Program-made: the position numbers and the translations under genes
DNA from: Rehmannia glutinosa
Lineage: Eukaryota; Streptophyta; Magnoliopsida; Lamiales; Orobanchaceae
Assembly: GCA_016081115.2 (NCBI GenBank)
Contig: CM071924.1
Location: 90,596,616-90,660,615, forward strand
Length of the DNA stretch: 64,000 nt
Direction: 5' to 3'
The notes under the pieces: model-generated
Told to the model about the DNA's origin: nothing
The model's database searches: none
Seen by the model: the letters and a program-made list of their open reading frames with translations, nothing else
Shown: piece after piece, positions 33,256 through 46,504 of the stretch
Position numbering within the stretch: position 1 is the first letter of the stretch
Layout of the letters: each line of letters begins with the position of its first letter

Positions 33256-33786
33256 AAAGTCCAAATACCTTCTCAAGGATTAATAATATATTTAATTTTG
33301 CGGATGGCATGTCAATCGCATTCTTGTGACCATGACGGCGGAGTAATGCCTCTGCAAATTTGATGAACCTAGTGTTGTCTGATACAATTTCTCTCTGTAT
33401 TGCTCTTCATTTTCTTTAATATCTATGTTAGCCATGGTGCATTGTTGAAGAAACATTTATATGCATAGTAACTAGAAATGACAAAATTTCGTCCTAGAGA
33501 ACCTATGTCTAAATAGAAGCGCAAATGATCATGGAAGAACAATTTATTAAGAACTGTTTTCTAAGACCTAGTTTCTAAACAGAGTTATCACAGGAGAGAA
33601 TACATAGTTCTCTGTGTTGTATTCTACGGGAGTGTTTGTAAAACCTTCTGATTTTAGAATAAATGATTTATTATAGCAAAAGTAAAAGTAGTTGAAGATC
33701 AGAAGTTGGTAGTGTTTGCTAATAGAACAAGAAGTTGATAATAATTTGAGAATGTTTGGTGAAAAAATTATAAAAGTGTTTATTTG
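33256..33786. other. Intergenic, nothing recognised
   Basis: There are no coding signs. The short + and - frames are random in composition. Confidence 0.4.
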
Positions 33787-34047
33787 TAGGGGTGCCAACG
33801 GGTTCGTGTTTGGTTTTGGGTTGATTTCGGTTAATGCTTAAAATACATCCAAAATTAATTAAAATATAAAACAACTACGTTTTAGACAAATTGGTAACGT
33901 CGTGTCAAATTCGTGTCAGTTGTGTTCGTGTTCGGGTTTCTTGTATTCATGTTTGGACTTTTCTTAGTAACTTCGGGTCGGATTCGTGTCGGGATATCGT
34001 ATCGTGTTAGGAGGATTATCATATCGTGTTAGGGATTGCTACCCCTA
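33787..34047. mobile_element. hAT-like MITE, 261 bp
   Basis: The ends are TAGGGGTGCCAAC and, on the other strand, TAGGGGTAGCAAT. The 8-bp flanks TTTATTTG and CTTATTTG agree at seven positions, fitting a hAT duplication. The inside has repeated TCGTGTTCGGGT/TCGTGTCGGG-type sequence. Confidence 0.78.
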
Positions 34048-35387
34048 CTTATTTGTTTGTAAATGTCAAACGAAAAGCAAAATCATAAATCTAATACACC
34101 CATTTCCCTACTTTTAGATTCTGATTAAATGCAGCAGAAGCAGAAATTACATTTGCAAAGACTAAAAAATATTTTTTTCAGCCAAAAGTTGAGAAATACT
34201 TTTTTTTAGTGATTGCAAACACTCCTTATATATGAGTTAGAAGCTATCCTGCTCTCCATCTCATTCTGTTATTGGCCATGTTTTTATGCTTCATCTAATT
34301 TGGACTAAAGATTGATATTTATCAATAGTCTTACTTTTGCCTTCTAGCTGTTCTTAAGGTTCCTGTTTATTTATATGTACTACATGAACATGAGGGCTTT
34401 GTAATGGACACATATTTTTATATTGTCTTCTTAATTTTAGCAACAATAAGATACTTCATTCATCTGTTGCTATTCATTTTTCCTATTGAAATCACACATG
34501 TAGTTGGGGAACTGGATAGTTTCTGAATTGATTAACCTAGAAAGTAGAAAGCTACAGATAAAATTCATGAACTCTGGACATGAGACATGAGACATGAGTC
34601 ATGAGTCAGAAGTAATAGTGGCTGATGAAAGCTGTTTGTAATATGAACTATGGGAGCAATCACTTATTTGGATCAAAATAATTTTCACTTTTAGAGACTA
34701 ATTATTGCTGTAATGATAGGGATGACCACTAATGCCTACCTTAATGGTAAATATAGGCACTTATTGGCTATATTTGGGGATAACCAGCCCTAGGGTTTTG
34801 TAGCATCCAAGAAAAAGGTAGAAAAAGTACATTTTGGCACATTATCCTTTTCATGTGCAGTGTTTCATCACATTGATCTCTTCCCCTGCATGTGTATCAC
34901 CTTTGTCGTGTTTTCATTGGAATTTCCACTTTCACTGTTGCCGTTTAGATTTTTGGGTTGTATTGCATGAAAATGAAAATATGTTTGGTTGAAATAAAAA
35001 TATCGAGAATGTAATTAGGTTTAGAAATGAGATGTTGTTACGTAGATTATTTATAATAATGAATTTTATGTACGAATGTAGGTGATAGAAATAAAAATAT
35101 GTTTGGAGATATTTCTAAAACATTTTTTTCATATATTTATTGAGTTGTATACTTGTATTAGCTGGGAAGGTGCGGAGATGGTTATGTGATGACATAGATG
35201 TGATTGAATGACATTGTATAAGAATATGTTTAAGAATATGTTTGAAAATTGTGGGGATAAGTAAATATTTTTTTCTAGAGAGGGTATAGATTTAGAAATA
35301 TGTAGTTTTTAAGTGGAAATACATCAAACAAACATGTTTTTATTTAACATCAAACAAACATGTTTTTATTTTTCTGAATAGTATAAA
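34048..35387. other. Intergenic AT-rich region
   Basis: There is no gene. A 21-bp phrase atcaaacaaacatgtttttat is doubled at about 35326-35371. GTTTAGAAATGAGATGTTGTT near 35020 weakly recalls the MITE at 19707. Short ATGAGACATGAGTC repeats lie at 34581-34606. Confidence 0.4.
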
Positions 35388-35742
35388 CTAGAACAACACC
35401 CGTGTGTTACACGAGATAAATAGTTTTAAATAATATATGTTGGGGTTAGCATAAATCGGAAATTAAAATGTGCATATAAACCAAATATATTTTTGAAAGA
35501 TAAATAGTTTTAAATAATAGCGTAGATATATCCATGATATTTAGATTACTTCTTATCTCTTAAAGTTGTTATTATCTTTTAAATTCAAAAATATATTATT
35601 GATTCATATTTAATTTGTAGATAGGAATGTCACATCGATAATTATAAAGTAAACATGTGGAATTGGGAGAATGAGGAGTTGACACATGTCAAAACTAATG
35701 AGGTGATGATATGTGTCAACTTTGATTTTTATTTAGTATAGA
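35388..35742 (-). mobile_element. Short non-autonomous Helitron-like element
   Basis: Read on the - strand it starts TCTATACTAAATAAAA. It ends with a 7-bp hairpin (CTCGTGT/ACACGGG), an 8-base spacer and CTAG, followed by T. These are Helitron end features. The base before the 5' end is C rather than A. It has no coding sequence. A 20-bp phrase (gataaatagttttaaataat) is doubled inside. Confidence 0.65.
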
Positions 35743-36406
35743 GGGTTGATCAAAAATAGGGGTTGAAATTGGGAACATACAGACCTTTAATTCTTACACT
35801 GAAAAAGGGTTCTTTAATCCAGCTAAAGCATGAAATAATCACACAGAACTATGGAGAATTGTTCAAAATCAAATGTTTTAATACTTATTATAAGTAGTGA
35901 TAATTTTAATATTATTATCTTTAATGTTATTAATATTGTTCTTTCTTGTATTGTAACTTGAATACTTGATCCTTTAGGGAATAATTTCACTTATATAAAT
36001 TCTCCCTTGCAGAGAACAAATCAAGTGCTTAATATAATGGCACACGAGTGAGGGCATTCTAAAAGACAGGTTGGGTCATTAAAAAGGTGAAAAGAAAAGG
36101 CAGGACAGTTTAAGCCCACCATGAAGAAATAAAGGAAGAGTGCAATCCAATTACATCCATTGTTCAGGCCAACTAATGTTTAAAATACCAAGAAATCAGA
36201 CACTATTGGCCTTGTCGGCTTATATTTTATCCCCACTTTTTTTTCTTTGTTTTTAGTGGTATATCAAGCTAGAATCCAAGCAACTATATAATAATTTAGT
36301 TGTATATATCAAGCTAGAATCTAGTACAACCAAATGTGGGTTCCCTTGAGATGATTATTTTCCTCAAGAATTATATGGTTTAAGCCATAAGAAAGGGTTT
36401 GGTGAT
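35743..36406. other. Intergenic, nothing recognised
   Basis: AT-rich sequence with a doubled phrase atatcaagctagaatc at about 36262 and 36308. I see no gene. Confidence 0.4.
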
Positions 36407-36674
36407 TAGAGCTGTAAATTTTGGTCCGGCTCGATCAATCTTGTATTTTTATTGAGCGGGGCTACAATTTTTAGGCCCGAACAAATCGGACCTATTAGGC
36501 CCAGCCCACCAGGCCCAAAAAACGACCCAATCTGCTTGACCCAAATTTTATAGTATAATTTCATGGGTATGGTTGGGTTAGCTTCCAATTTTAGCGGCTC
36601 GGTTGTTGTTTGATTCGGCCCGACCCGATTTTTCTATTGCCCTGCTGCTCGGCCTGGGAATTTTGACAGCTCTA
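36407..36674. mobile_element. hAT-like MITE, 268 bp
   Basis: The terminal inverted repeats are TAGAGCTGTAAATTTTGG and TAGAGCTGTCAAAATTCC. GC-rich motifs such as GGCCCGAC and its complement lie inside. No clear 8-bp duplication is seen. Confidence 0.65.
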
Positions 36675-36878
36675 ATGTGTATCAAATTAAGATGGAAGAG
36701 TAGCAACATTGAATTGATAGTAGCCAAAGGGGTGTTAATGTGGTCAATAGCTTCAATAATCTCAAAACAAGAAAATAATTATTTTGTGGTTTAGTTACAA
36801 AAAGTACCGTTTAGGTTTGAGGTAATTAAAAAAAACCAACTAAGTTTGAAAATTACAAAAAGTACCTTGAGGTATGGG

Positions 36879-37301
36879 TAGGGATAACAATGGCCCATAC
36901 CAGCCCCGTCCTCGAATCCCATTTCAAATAGCATCTCCGTACCATTACCCGTTTTGGGCATCTGGTGTGGGGATGGGGAATCCCCGTTCGGGGAACGTGG
37001 TCCCCGTTTTGTATTTATTAATGAAAAAAATATTTTTTTTACTTAAAATAGTTAATAATTAAAATAGATAAAATATCACGAATCACTAGCTAATCTTATA
37101 ATAACTCCACAATATAAAATACTTTAGCAAATTGAGTAAAATACAACAATTTTCAAAATACAAAGTCTTGTAATTTTAAAAATTAAAAATCAATATTACA
37201 ATATAAAATACATAATTTTTAGGGTTTAATTTTACAATTTAATAAAAAAATATAAACATAACTAATATTAGTAATATATATATACAATACACACACACAA
37301 G

Positions 37302-37341
<40 letters not shown>

Positions 37342-37564
37342 CGGTGAATGGGGATGGGGACAGAGAATCCCCGTTTCATCTAATCGGGGACGGGGACGGG
37401 GACGGGAACATGGATGAGACAAGAGATATAAATACCATTCACAGTTTCAAAAAAGTGGGGAATCCCCATCCCCGATTCCATCCCCGAATTAATCGGGGAT
37501 TCCCCGTCCTAATTTATTCAGGTACCAATTGGAATGGTTTTCCGCGGAGGCTTTACTATCCCTA
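36879..37564. mobile_element. hAT-like MITE with G-rich tracts, 686 bp
   Basis: The ends read TAGGGATAACAATGG and TAGGGATAGTAAAGCC. Both sub-terminal parts are packed with GGGGAT/ATCCCC blocks, and the middle is AT-rich with a TA microsatellite at about 37307-37338. Four G tracts at 37386-37406 could form a G-quadruplex. No target duplication is clear. Confidence 0.68.
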
Positions 37565-38369
37565 ATAATGCCTTGACAGAATTCCAAAAGAAAAAGAATA
37601 ATTGATAAATAAAAAGAAGCAGATGGGACTCATGCGAGTCACATGGGACAACCCATTTAGTTTGGAAACTCATAGTTTTTGGACAGTTTTGTAGTTTATG
37701 GAAAATCAGAAGGGTTTAAACTGTTTCTTCTACGTACGTAACCAAAAGAGGTATTTGTTATGGGAAGGGTTTTTTAAGTTGTGTAATTTACGAAAAAACT
37801 GAAATAATTTTATTATTCTTGTGTGTTTATTTAAATTCAAAATTCAGTTTTTCTTGTTTACTGATAGTAGACATGCTTAAGATTAATTAGTAATCAAATA
37901 ATTTAAGTTAATATTTGCTAAATATATAAAACAAAGTTTCATGTGGAATGTTGTAGTTTATGTTAAAACTAGAAGATACTTTTGTAAGTTCTAAACAATT
38001 AGCGGGGTTTTCTATTGTAATATTTTGTGAATAGACAAAGGACAAATTTGTCTCCTCATAATCATGAACAATACTGCCGTAGAATTTTTTGACATTCAGG
38101 TAAATTTTTTGACGACGTCAACAAATTCCGTTGGTTCAACAAACGGTTATAGTAAATGTTAGACGTAATGAACCTCAAGGGTATTTTTTGTAAATTTAAC
38201 TTAATTGTGTGTGTAATTTTTTTAATCATCCCAAATGTGAGTATTTTTTTCAATTTGCCTTATTTTGTCCCTGTTTATATTCAATAATGAGGAATTGTTT
38301 ATTATACGAGCATATGTATATGTAGAGTTCACAGTCGAGTATAAAATTAATCTAAGTACGTACAATCAG
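37565..38369. other. Intergenic, nothing recognised
   Basis: AT-rich, with no coding or element signs that I can support. Confidence 0.4.
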
Positions 38370-38480
38370 GTGGGATCAACCTGTGCTCCAATGGTTGAGA
38401 CTTGTGTTGTCAAAATAATTGATCCGGGTTCGATCTTATACGAGTGTCTGTCTTCTTTCCCCAACTATCCCAAATTGTAC
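38370..38480 (+). repeat. SINE-like tRNA-derived repeat
   Basis: An A-box-like CTCCAATGGTTGAGAC and a B box GGGTTCGATC stand about 40 bases apart, as in plant SINEs. No poly-A tail or duplication is clear. Confidence 0.55.
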
Positions 38481-39028
38481 TAAAAATAGTACATAAAGTC
38501 AGGTTGGGTCGGGTTGAATTAGTTTACAATGTGATAAGATCCATATTAATCCAACTAAATTCAAACGAATCTTCTACTCTATTTTCGATTATATGGGAAA
38601 AAAAAACAAGTTAGATAAATAAGTTGGCATAAAGCATGCATGTGACAACAAGAGTAAACATGTTTTCGGCTTGGTGGGACTCAAGTTCCTGAAAATTGCC
38701 TAATGTTTGCAAAGAATAAAACTTGTTCAGACTTGGAACATACAGCTTGATGCATTATGCACATGATGACAAATTTGAAAAAAGGGATATATTTTAATTA
38801 TAAGCTATACTTCAATGTGGCTACATATATGGTCGATTTTCCAGTCAAACAAGAACTTCATAGGAAGGTAATTAACCTCTGTGGTCTTTTCCAGGATAAT
38901 AATTAATAAACATCTAATATCTTATTAATGTGACTCTAAGACTTGAAAGATTTGGACACTAATAAATTAGAATATTTGATTAAACATTTGAGTATTTAAT
39001 TCGTCTCACCATATTTGTAGTCTTTTAT
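38481..39028. other. Intergenic flank of the copia element
   Basis: AT-rich with no recognised feature. It ends in TTTAT, a probable target duplication of the following LTR. Confidence 0.4.
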
Positions 39029-40116
39029 TGTTGGAATTGTGTTTTGGTAAAATGGGTATTGACTCGATTTTGACCAAATAATTAAGTGGTTTCCATTAGT
39101 GAAAAATAGAATTAAATTATTTGTAAAAATTCTACTAAGAGATTAGATGAGAATAACATTTGAAATTTCTCAAAAACAATTCCAGGTGAATATGAAATTA
39201 ATGTAGAAGTTAGTCAATTAATATTAGAAAATGGTATGTAAAATGAAAAATATGGGGAAAGAGAAATGCTCCATTCCACATAGGAAAAGTAGACAAAGTT
39301 TGCTCACTTGATATATCCCAAGTTGGACTTATGGGTTTGGGCCCTTGGGGGCACCCAAATTTTTAAAGAGGTGAAGACCTACATGCTTGTGTGTTTGGTT
39401 CAAAGCGCACACACGTTGCAGTCGGCCGACCCGGCCATGGGCCCTTATTCTTTTTGGATCAAAAACCTTTAAAATAAATAAATAATTAATTTTTTAATTA
39501 ATTAATTAAAGTTTCCAATGGGAAAGTGTTCGCATTCGAGCACGACCCGTGCGTCGGGTCGTGCGTCAAGACAGACTTGTCCGATCCGAAAGACGGGCCG
39601 ACGCGACGTCGCGGCGTCGTCGTAAGGCGTCAAGTCGAGACTTTGCCATTTTCGTTCAGATCACGCACGGTGGTCGCGGCACTAGGTCGGCCGACACGAA
39701 AGGTCGAACAGATGCGCTTTGTTCATTTTTTGTAAACATGTCTTTTCGAGCCAAAAGACATGATCTTTCCATACGGGCACCTGATGCCTATATATTTCGA
39801 ACCCCCGCAGATGAAATAAGACAAGAAAAACATAAGATATCAGATTAATAATCGAGTCATTGCATTATCTGCATATTGACATTCCTCCTATTCAAAAGCT
39901 TGAAAGTCTAAACACTTTTAGTTCATTTGTAATTCCAATTCCAAGTCTTTCTAAACCGAAATAGAAATAGTCGTTGTATCTTAGGGACGTACGCCGGAAT
40001 CATTAGCACTTTGTAAACGGGGCATTTTACGGAATCGATTCAGACCTCGACTAATCCAAACACTCAAACACTAGCCATTCCTTAAATGTAAAAACCTTCC
40101 TAAAGTTTACCTAACA
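39029..40116 (+). mobile_element. Copia 5' LTR
   Basis: It starts TGTTGG and ends CTAACA. A TATA-like TATATATTT lies at about 39789. It is clearly paired with 49270-50359, but the GC-rich blocks (39415-39440 and 39540-39700) differ a lot between the two. Confidence 0.92.
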
Positions 40117-40150
40117 ATCGCAAGACAAAAATTTATTTTTGTTCAAGCCG

Positions 40151-40910
40151 ATGGCTTCAACATCATTCACACCGATGGTTGCTGCTCCTGCTCACGGTGA
40201 AAAGTCGCCCAAGTTCTCTGGCGTCGACTTCAAACGCTTGCAACAAAAGATGTTGTTCTACCTTACCACCTTGGGGCTGTCTCGTTTTCTAAAGGAGGGC
40301 CCCCTACCATTGGCGATGAAGAAATCGACAACAACCGGAGAATCGTTGTGGATACTTGGCATAACAGCGATTTCTATGTCGTAATTACGTTTTGAATGGG
40401 CTAGATGACACCTCTATAACATCTATAACATATTCAAAACATCTAAAAGAGTGGGACTCTTTGGAGAAAGAATACAAGATGGAAGATGCCAAGACAAAGA
40501 AATTTATTGTCGGCAAATTTCTCGAGTACAAAATGGTTGATACCAAGACGGTGATCAGCCAAGTTCAAGAGATTCAGATCATACTTCACGACTTAGTGTC
40601 TGAAGGAATGATTCTGAACGAGTCCTTTCAAGTGGCTGCAATAATCGTAAAGTTGCTGCCATTGTGGAAGGATTTTAAGAATTACCTCAAGCACAAGCAC
40701 AAAGAGATGGGGCTTGAGGATCTGATTGTTCGGCTTCGAATCGAAGAAGACAACCGCAAATCAGAAGTGAAATCCAGTAAGTCTGGAATGGAGGCCAAGG
40801 CCAATATTGCTGAATCAAGCACTCCAGGAAAGACAAGGGAAAGACCAAAAACTTCAAGGGGAATTGTTACAACTGTGGAAAACTGAACCACATGGCCAAG
40901 GATTGCCGAC
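40151..40910 (+). pseudogene. Copia gag
   Basis: It starts MASTSFTPMVAAPAHGEK at 40151, then FSGVDFKRLQQKMLFYLTTL. A frameshift near 40380 leads to the capsid part (KHLKEWDSLEKEYK, FIVGKFLEYKMVDTKTV, LPLWKDFKNYLKHK). A second shift near 40840 precedes the CCHC knuckle CYNCGKLNHMAKDC at about 40869-40910. Gag would package element RNA. Confidence 0.87.
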
Positions 40911-41335
40911 ACCCGAAAAAGGGCAATCAAGGTGGCAACCAACAAGCCAATGTGACGAAGGACAAGTTGGTTCCAATCAACATGTCAGAGCTCGATCTCA
41001 CCGCCGTTGTGTTTGAAGCCAATATGGTGGAAAAACCAAGGGACTGGTGGATAGATACCGCGGCTACTCGTCACATTTGTGCCGATAAGGAGATGTTCTC
41101 CTCCTACACTCCGATAAATGGAAGGAAGCTTTTCATGGGAAATTCTTCGACTTCCAACATCGTGGGTCTTGGCAAGGTTGTGCTCAAGATGACTTTCGGA
41201 AAAGAGCTTACATTTGTAGATGTGTTGCATGTCCCGGACATCCGCAAGAATTTGGTTTCCGGTCCTTTACTTAGTAAGACCGGATTCAGACTAGTGTTTG
41301 AGTCCGAGAAGTTTGTAATGACCAAGAATGGTTAG
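40911..41335 (+). pseudogene. Copia protease
   Basis: The frame has WWIDTAATRHICADKEMFSSY, where the family has Asp-Thr/Ser-Gly: the Gly of the active-site triplet is Ala here. It goes on with MGNSSTSNIVGLGKV and VLHVPDIRKNLVSG. The frame stops at 41335. Confidence 0.85.
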
Positions 41336-41775
41336 TTTCTTTGTAAGGGCTACCTTGATAAGGGCCTTTTTAAAATGTCTGTAATGTCTGTTTTCTGCCA
41401 AGAGGCGAAGAATAAATCTATTACTTCTGTTTACTTGTTGGAATGTTCTAATTTATGACATGATAGATTAGGACACGTAAACTTCAACAAAATTAAAAGG
41501 TTAGTGAATCTGGAATTAATACCTACTTTTAAAACCGATTCACAAGATAAATGTGAAATTTGTGTTGAAGCAAAGTTGGCCAAAGCACCATTTCATTCGA
41601 TAACAAGAAGTACCAAACCACTCGAGTTAATTCATACAGATGTGTGTGATTTAAAGCTTGTGCAAACTCGAGGTGGGAAAAAGTACTTAATAACGTTTAT
41701 AGATGATTGCACAAGATATTGCTATGTGTATCTCTTAAAAAGCAAAGATGAAGCTTTAGTAGCTTTTAAAACTTA
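41336..41775 (+). pseudogene. Copia integrase, N-terminal half
   Basis: A stop in the HHCC region (the expected Trp of the WHDRLGH motif is TGA) is followed by CEICVEAKLAKAPFH, then LIHTDVCDL (first catalytic Asp) and FIDDCTRYCYVYLLKSKDEA (second Asp). The frame is broken at 41775 by a Helitron and continues in register at 46505. Confidence 0.87.
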
Positions 41776-44700
41776 CTAGTAAGGTGAACGTACGTTGCAC
41801 GTAAACCAAATAATTTTATTAATTTAACTCAAATTAAATCTATAAATTGGAATCGATTTTTATTATATTTTTTGTATCTATAATAAATGTCATTCATGTA
41901 TTTTGAGCTTAAAAGAAAGTTTGCTAAAACTAAATTTAAACTTATAATTTGTTGGTGAAATATGATTAAGACATTTTTGACTAAAAACATGACACATAAT
42001 GATATTATCGCTCAACAAAGTACAATGGATATTAAAAAACTGATGAGTAATCTATATAAAAATTTAAAAAATATATACTCAAGACGAGTTTTAAATTAAT
42101 GCATCTTGTTTATTTATTGAATGTCTACTTCTTCTTTATACTTAGCTTTTGAGATTGTTTTACAATGTTTTTTAATGCACTTTTAGCCCAGTCATGATTG
42201 GTTGACGTATGGATGTATTTCTCTTTTACTCCATTTTCTAATCTGTGTCATCTTTTAAATCCGTTGACTACAAGATTCAGTTTTCATTCATCACATGTGC
42301 CTCTTTTGTTAAGAATGATGACAAAATAAAATTCCATTTTATGTTTAGAAGCTTAGCTCCCGTACATATTTTGATTCATGTTCTCCTTTTTTTGTTTTTA
42401 TATTTAAGTACATATATTGGGAGGGGAGGGATGATGAATCAAATCCCATACCTCTAGTTGGGATGAAAGTATTTACCACTCGATTATTATCCAATTTTTC
42501 TCATGTTCTCCATGATTAAATTAATTATTTATATAACAGAAATAAAGATAAAATAGACTAATCAATTGTAATTGAAAACAGTCAATAAATTGATTCAGTT
42601 TGAAAGAATAGTCACATTTATATATCAAATAAACGACAGAATCACATCATAGAAATCAAAATTATTGAGTGTCTAACAATATTTATGCTTTTTCTATTAT
42701 CATTAAGAGCACACACGACATCATAAATTTATTATTTCCACATAATATTTTTTATTATTGAGTGTGCTGATGTGACTAATTGTTATTCTAATTAATTTTT
42801 GTATCAAAAATTAGTTATGTAATATAATAATGACAAATTTAATATCAGTAAAAATTATTAATTAGTAAATTGAAATAAATTATATGAAGAACCTCAATTA
42901 CGTCTTTTATGTTGTTTTCTTTCAAAAAATCACTTTACATTCTAAAAATCCATCCAATGGAGCATATCCAAAGTATAATCCATTAATTAAGAGCTTTATA
43001 ACAAAATTATTGAATATAGAATATAATAATCCAGAAGTGTATCAAATAACCGTAAAACATAGGTTAAGCTATATCATTTTTATAAAAACGGCCTTACAAA
43101 AAACCTCCTCACTCTTTAGTTGTCATGTTCTATTCATGTGACATTTTCGAGCAAAATATAGGCCTCAATTTATTATGTTTTTTTGTTATTGTAAAATCAG
43201 AAAAAACATCATATATAAATTGATAGGCTATCTTTTTATTGTCTTAAGCATAAAAAAATTTATTTTATTCATTTTATCTTTGTCGGTGAGCGTCTTTCAA
43301 TGTTGCATAAAATTTACAACACAATTCACAAAAGTATAATGCATGTATTTGAATGCTTAAAATGTTAAAAATAAATATCTTTATAAATTTAAATCTTCGA
43401 CCTAATATTAAATAAGTTTTACCAGATGATGAATTTGATGTTGAAAATGTCAATATATACATTTGAGCATTTGATTAAAAGATTATTATTATCCGTATAC
43501 AAAATTTTATATATGAATGTTTAGAATTTTACTTTTGAACTCTAAAGAAGGGAATAAATATTACTTTTAAAATCTGACTCAAATTATTGTACTTTTTTGT
43601 CTCTTGATATTTCATCACAACTTTTTTATTTATTAATTATATGTATCTATTTTTTTATTTAAAGATAGTATTTTATTTAACAAAATAAAATATAATATGA
43701 AAAACAAATAAGAAAAATGGTTAAAAGTAAAGAGGATTAAAAACGGCATGTCCGTCTTAGTAAAATTTAGAAGAAAAACATGAAAAATGTTATTTAGATC
43801 TTTGTTAATTTAACATTTACGATAAAATCTAGTTGCACTTGGAAAATATACATTTTAAAAATTAAATTGTTAAAGGGAGGGACATGTTTTAAAATGCATA
43901 ACTATGAGAATAACGTCTGACCAAAATTTAAATTATTACTTTAATAATACATATATATGTACACTACAAAATGTGAGATCAAAATCATAATTATTTTTTT
44001 ATATATAAAAATTAAAGTATAGTGCTTATATATTCAAAGAGACTAAAAGATTTAAAGGTGACAAAAATCAATTACTTTTGTTAATGAAATTAATATTTAA
44101 ATTATAATGAACAATTTATTTTCAAAATCATGTTTATTTGAAATAAGAAGGAATATATTACTTTGATCCATAAATAAAATTTTTGATAATTTTTTCCCAC
44201 TCAAATATAATGTTGTGGTCGCCGCCAAAAATTCAAATATCAAGTAAGTTTTATACTTATTATGCATAATTTAATACAATATTCTTTAAGTAAAAGATTA
44301 GCATATCAACATATAGGTTATAAAATATGTACTTATGATATAAATGTCAGATTTTTTTTTGAGTTTTTCTTATTATATATATATATATATACTTCTTTAA
44401 ATTTTCAAGTTTTGATTCTTGTTTCCATATTATATTATAATTTTTTGTTAAGTTAGATTATTTCGCTACCCAAATATTATAATACATATCTTTTTACCTA
44501 AAATTAAATAATTTATTAAGGGTGTAGTAAGTTTTAAGCAAAGGTAAGTATTGTCATACATGTCAAAATGTACATATGTAAGTGATTTTTCTTTAATATT
44601 TCTTCTACCATTCTTACAATAGTATATATATACATATATACCATTTTAACTATATTTTATTTAAATCTATTTTAATTTATTATATTAGTTTTTATTTTTT

Positions 44701-46504
44701 TAAATCAAAGCCTATTTATTGATGCGTTTTTTTTCAACCAATATACATCTATATAAGTAATAAATAAAAAAATACCATAAAATAGAAAGACTAAATAGGA
44801 ACAATAATTTCAATCTAAATTGAAATTCCTGATATGTAAAATAGAATAAGATATTAAAAGTCATATTGACTTCTTATTTATAATTTAAAAATAAAATATT
44901 TTGCTACAATAAAATAACTTATATTCTTTTTTATCCAAACTTGTTAGACCTTTCATCCTATTAATTAAAAACTTATTATGCCAAGAAAAATAAAATTAAA
45001 ATTAAAAAATATATTTTCCTGCTCTCTATACCTCCATATTAAAATATAATTTATAATTGCATTTCGTTAAGTTTGAGAACAAATATTTATCCTTTTAAGT
45101 ATCTTTTATAGTTTATTTCATGTTTTTTATCATCATATTTACTGGGCTTATTTAACTAAAAGAATGTACAATGATATATTATTAAAATTGATAAATGAAT
45201 CTAAATTATAGGATTTGAAAGTTCAAATGGTACATCCAAGAAAAAATAAATAAGTGCATAAATAAATGTTAAAAAAAATTAGTTCTCAATTTTCAATTTA
45301 GCCTCAAAATTCTTAATATTAACTGTTTTATATTATTATTGTAATTTTTGCTGTAAAATCATTTTTCTTTCATTTTTTTATTTATTTAGTTTTACAATAG
45401 AGATATATGCCAACCCTTAAAAAAGTAAAAAAAAAAATTATAAATATATAATTGTGGATAAAAATTAAACAAATATTACTCATCTCATCCACTTCACTTT
45501 GAGATTTAAAATATCATTTCATTAATTTCAAACACATAACTCTTAGCCAAGTTTATTCATTTTTAAATTTTAGAGTATGTACTTATAATATATTTATTTT
45601 GCAAATTTAACTTTACATTGTCACAATAATCAATTTTTATTTTATCGAAAGAATACATGAATAAAATAAACTAATAATTGAATCTAAATCATGTTGAACC
45701 GTATATCTATTACTACGGGAAAAAACATACATAAAGATTAATGAATAGATCTTAGAAATAAAATAATATTTTTTCAAAATTTTAGTATAAATTTATATTT
45801 AACTTATATATCTTAAAAACTAATTATGTTTTATGGGAAAAGCATAAAATTCCTTGAACTTTCAATAGTCGGGAATTTTTATCTTTCCATACCCAAAAAA
45901 TGTATCATTTACTCCAACCAAAAATAATATTATCTCACAATTTAGAGTGTGTGATAGATGATAAATTTATGATAGTATGGATATTCTCAACCAATAGTGA
46001 AATTAAAAAAATATATTTTGTCCTACTATTTATTTTGAATAAAATAATATTAAATATTATTTATTTATTTTTTCTCTTCATTTTCCTATAAATTCATACT
46101 ATGTTTTCTTTTTTGATGTATTTATTATTTGAAAATTAAATAAATTTATTATGAATGTATATTTTACATAGCACTCAACTTTAAATGGCTACAATTCTCT
46201 CATATGAAGTTTATTATATATACTTATAACATATGTTTGGAAAGCTCTCGATATCTAGTATAATATAAAATAAATATTATCTAAAAATTTAAATTATTTT
46301 AAGAATTAAAATTGAAATAAATCATATAAGAAGGATTTGGAATATAAAGAGACACTTGTCAATATTAATAAACAAATAAAACCAAAATCAATATAAAAAC
46401 TACTTAATTACCCTTAAAGCTAATTTTACCATGAGGACATTTTTGGCAAATCAAAATTTTCAAGAAACCTTAAAATCTATTCACACTTTTATAATAGGTA
46501 TAGA
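41776..46504 (-). mobile_element. Non-autonomous Helitron, 4.7 kb
   Basis: On the - strand it starts TCTATACCTATTATAAAAG and ends CTAG, with a decayed hairpin (around AACGTAC/GCACGTA) about ten bases before the end. It sits exactly between A (41775) and T (46505) with no target duplication, as Helitrons do. Removing it restores the integrase frame. The inside is very AT-rich with no Rep/helicase domain and no supported ORF; TA repeats occur at about 44376-44392. Confidence 0.82.

Noticed and set aside
41776..46504. Small ORFs within the Helitron
   Set aside because: All are short, AT-driven and without recognisable domains; no Rep or helicase motif was found in any of them.
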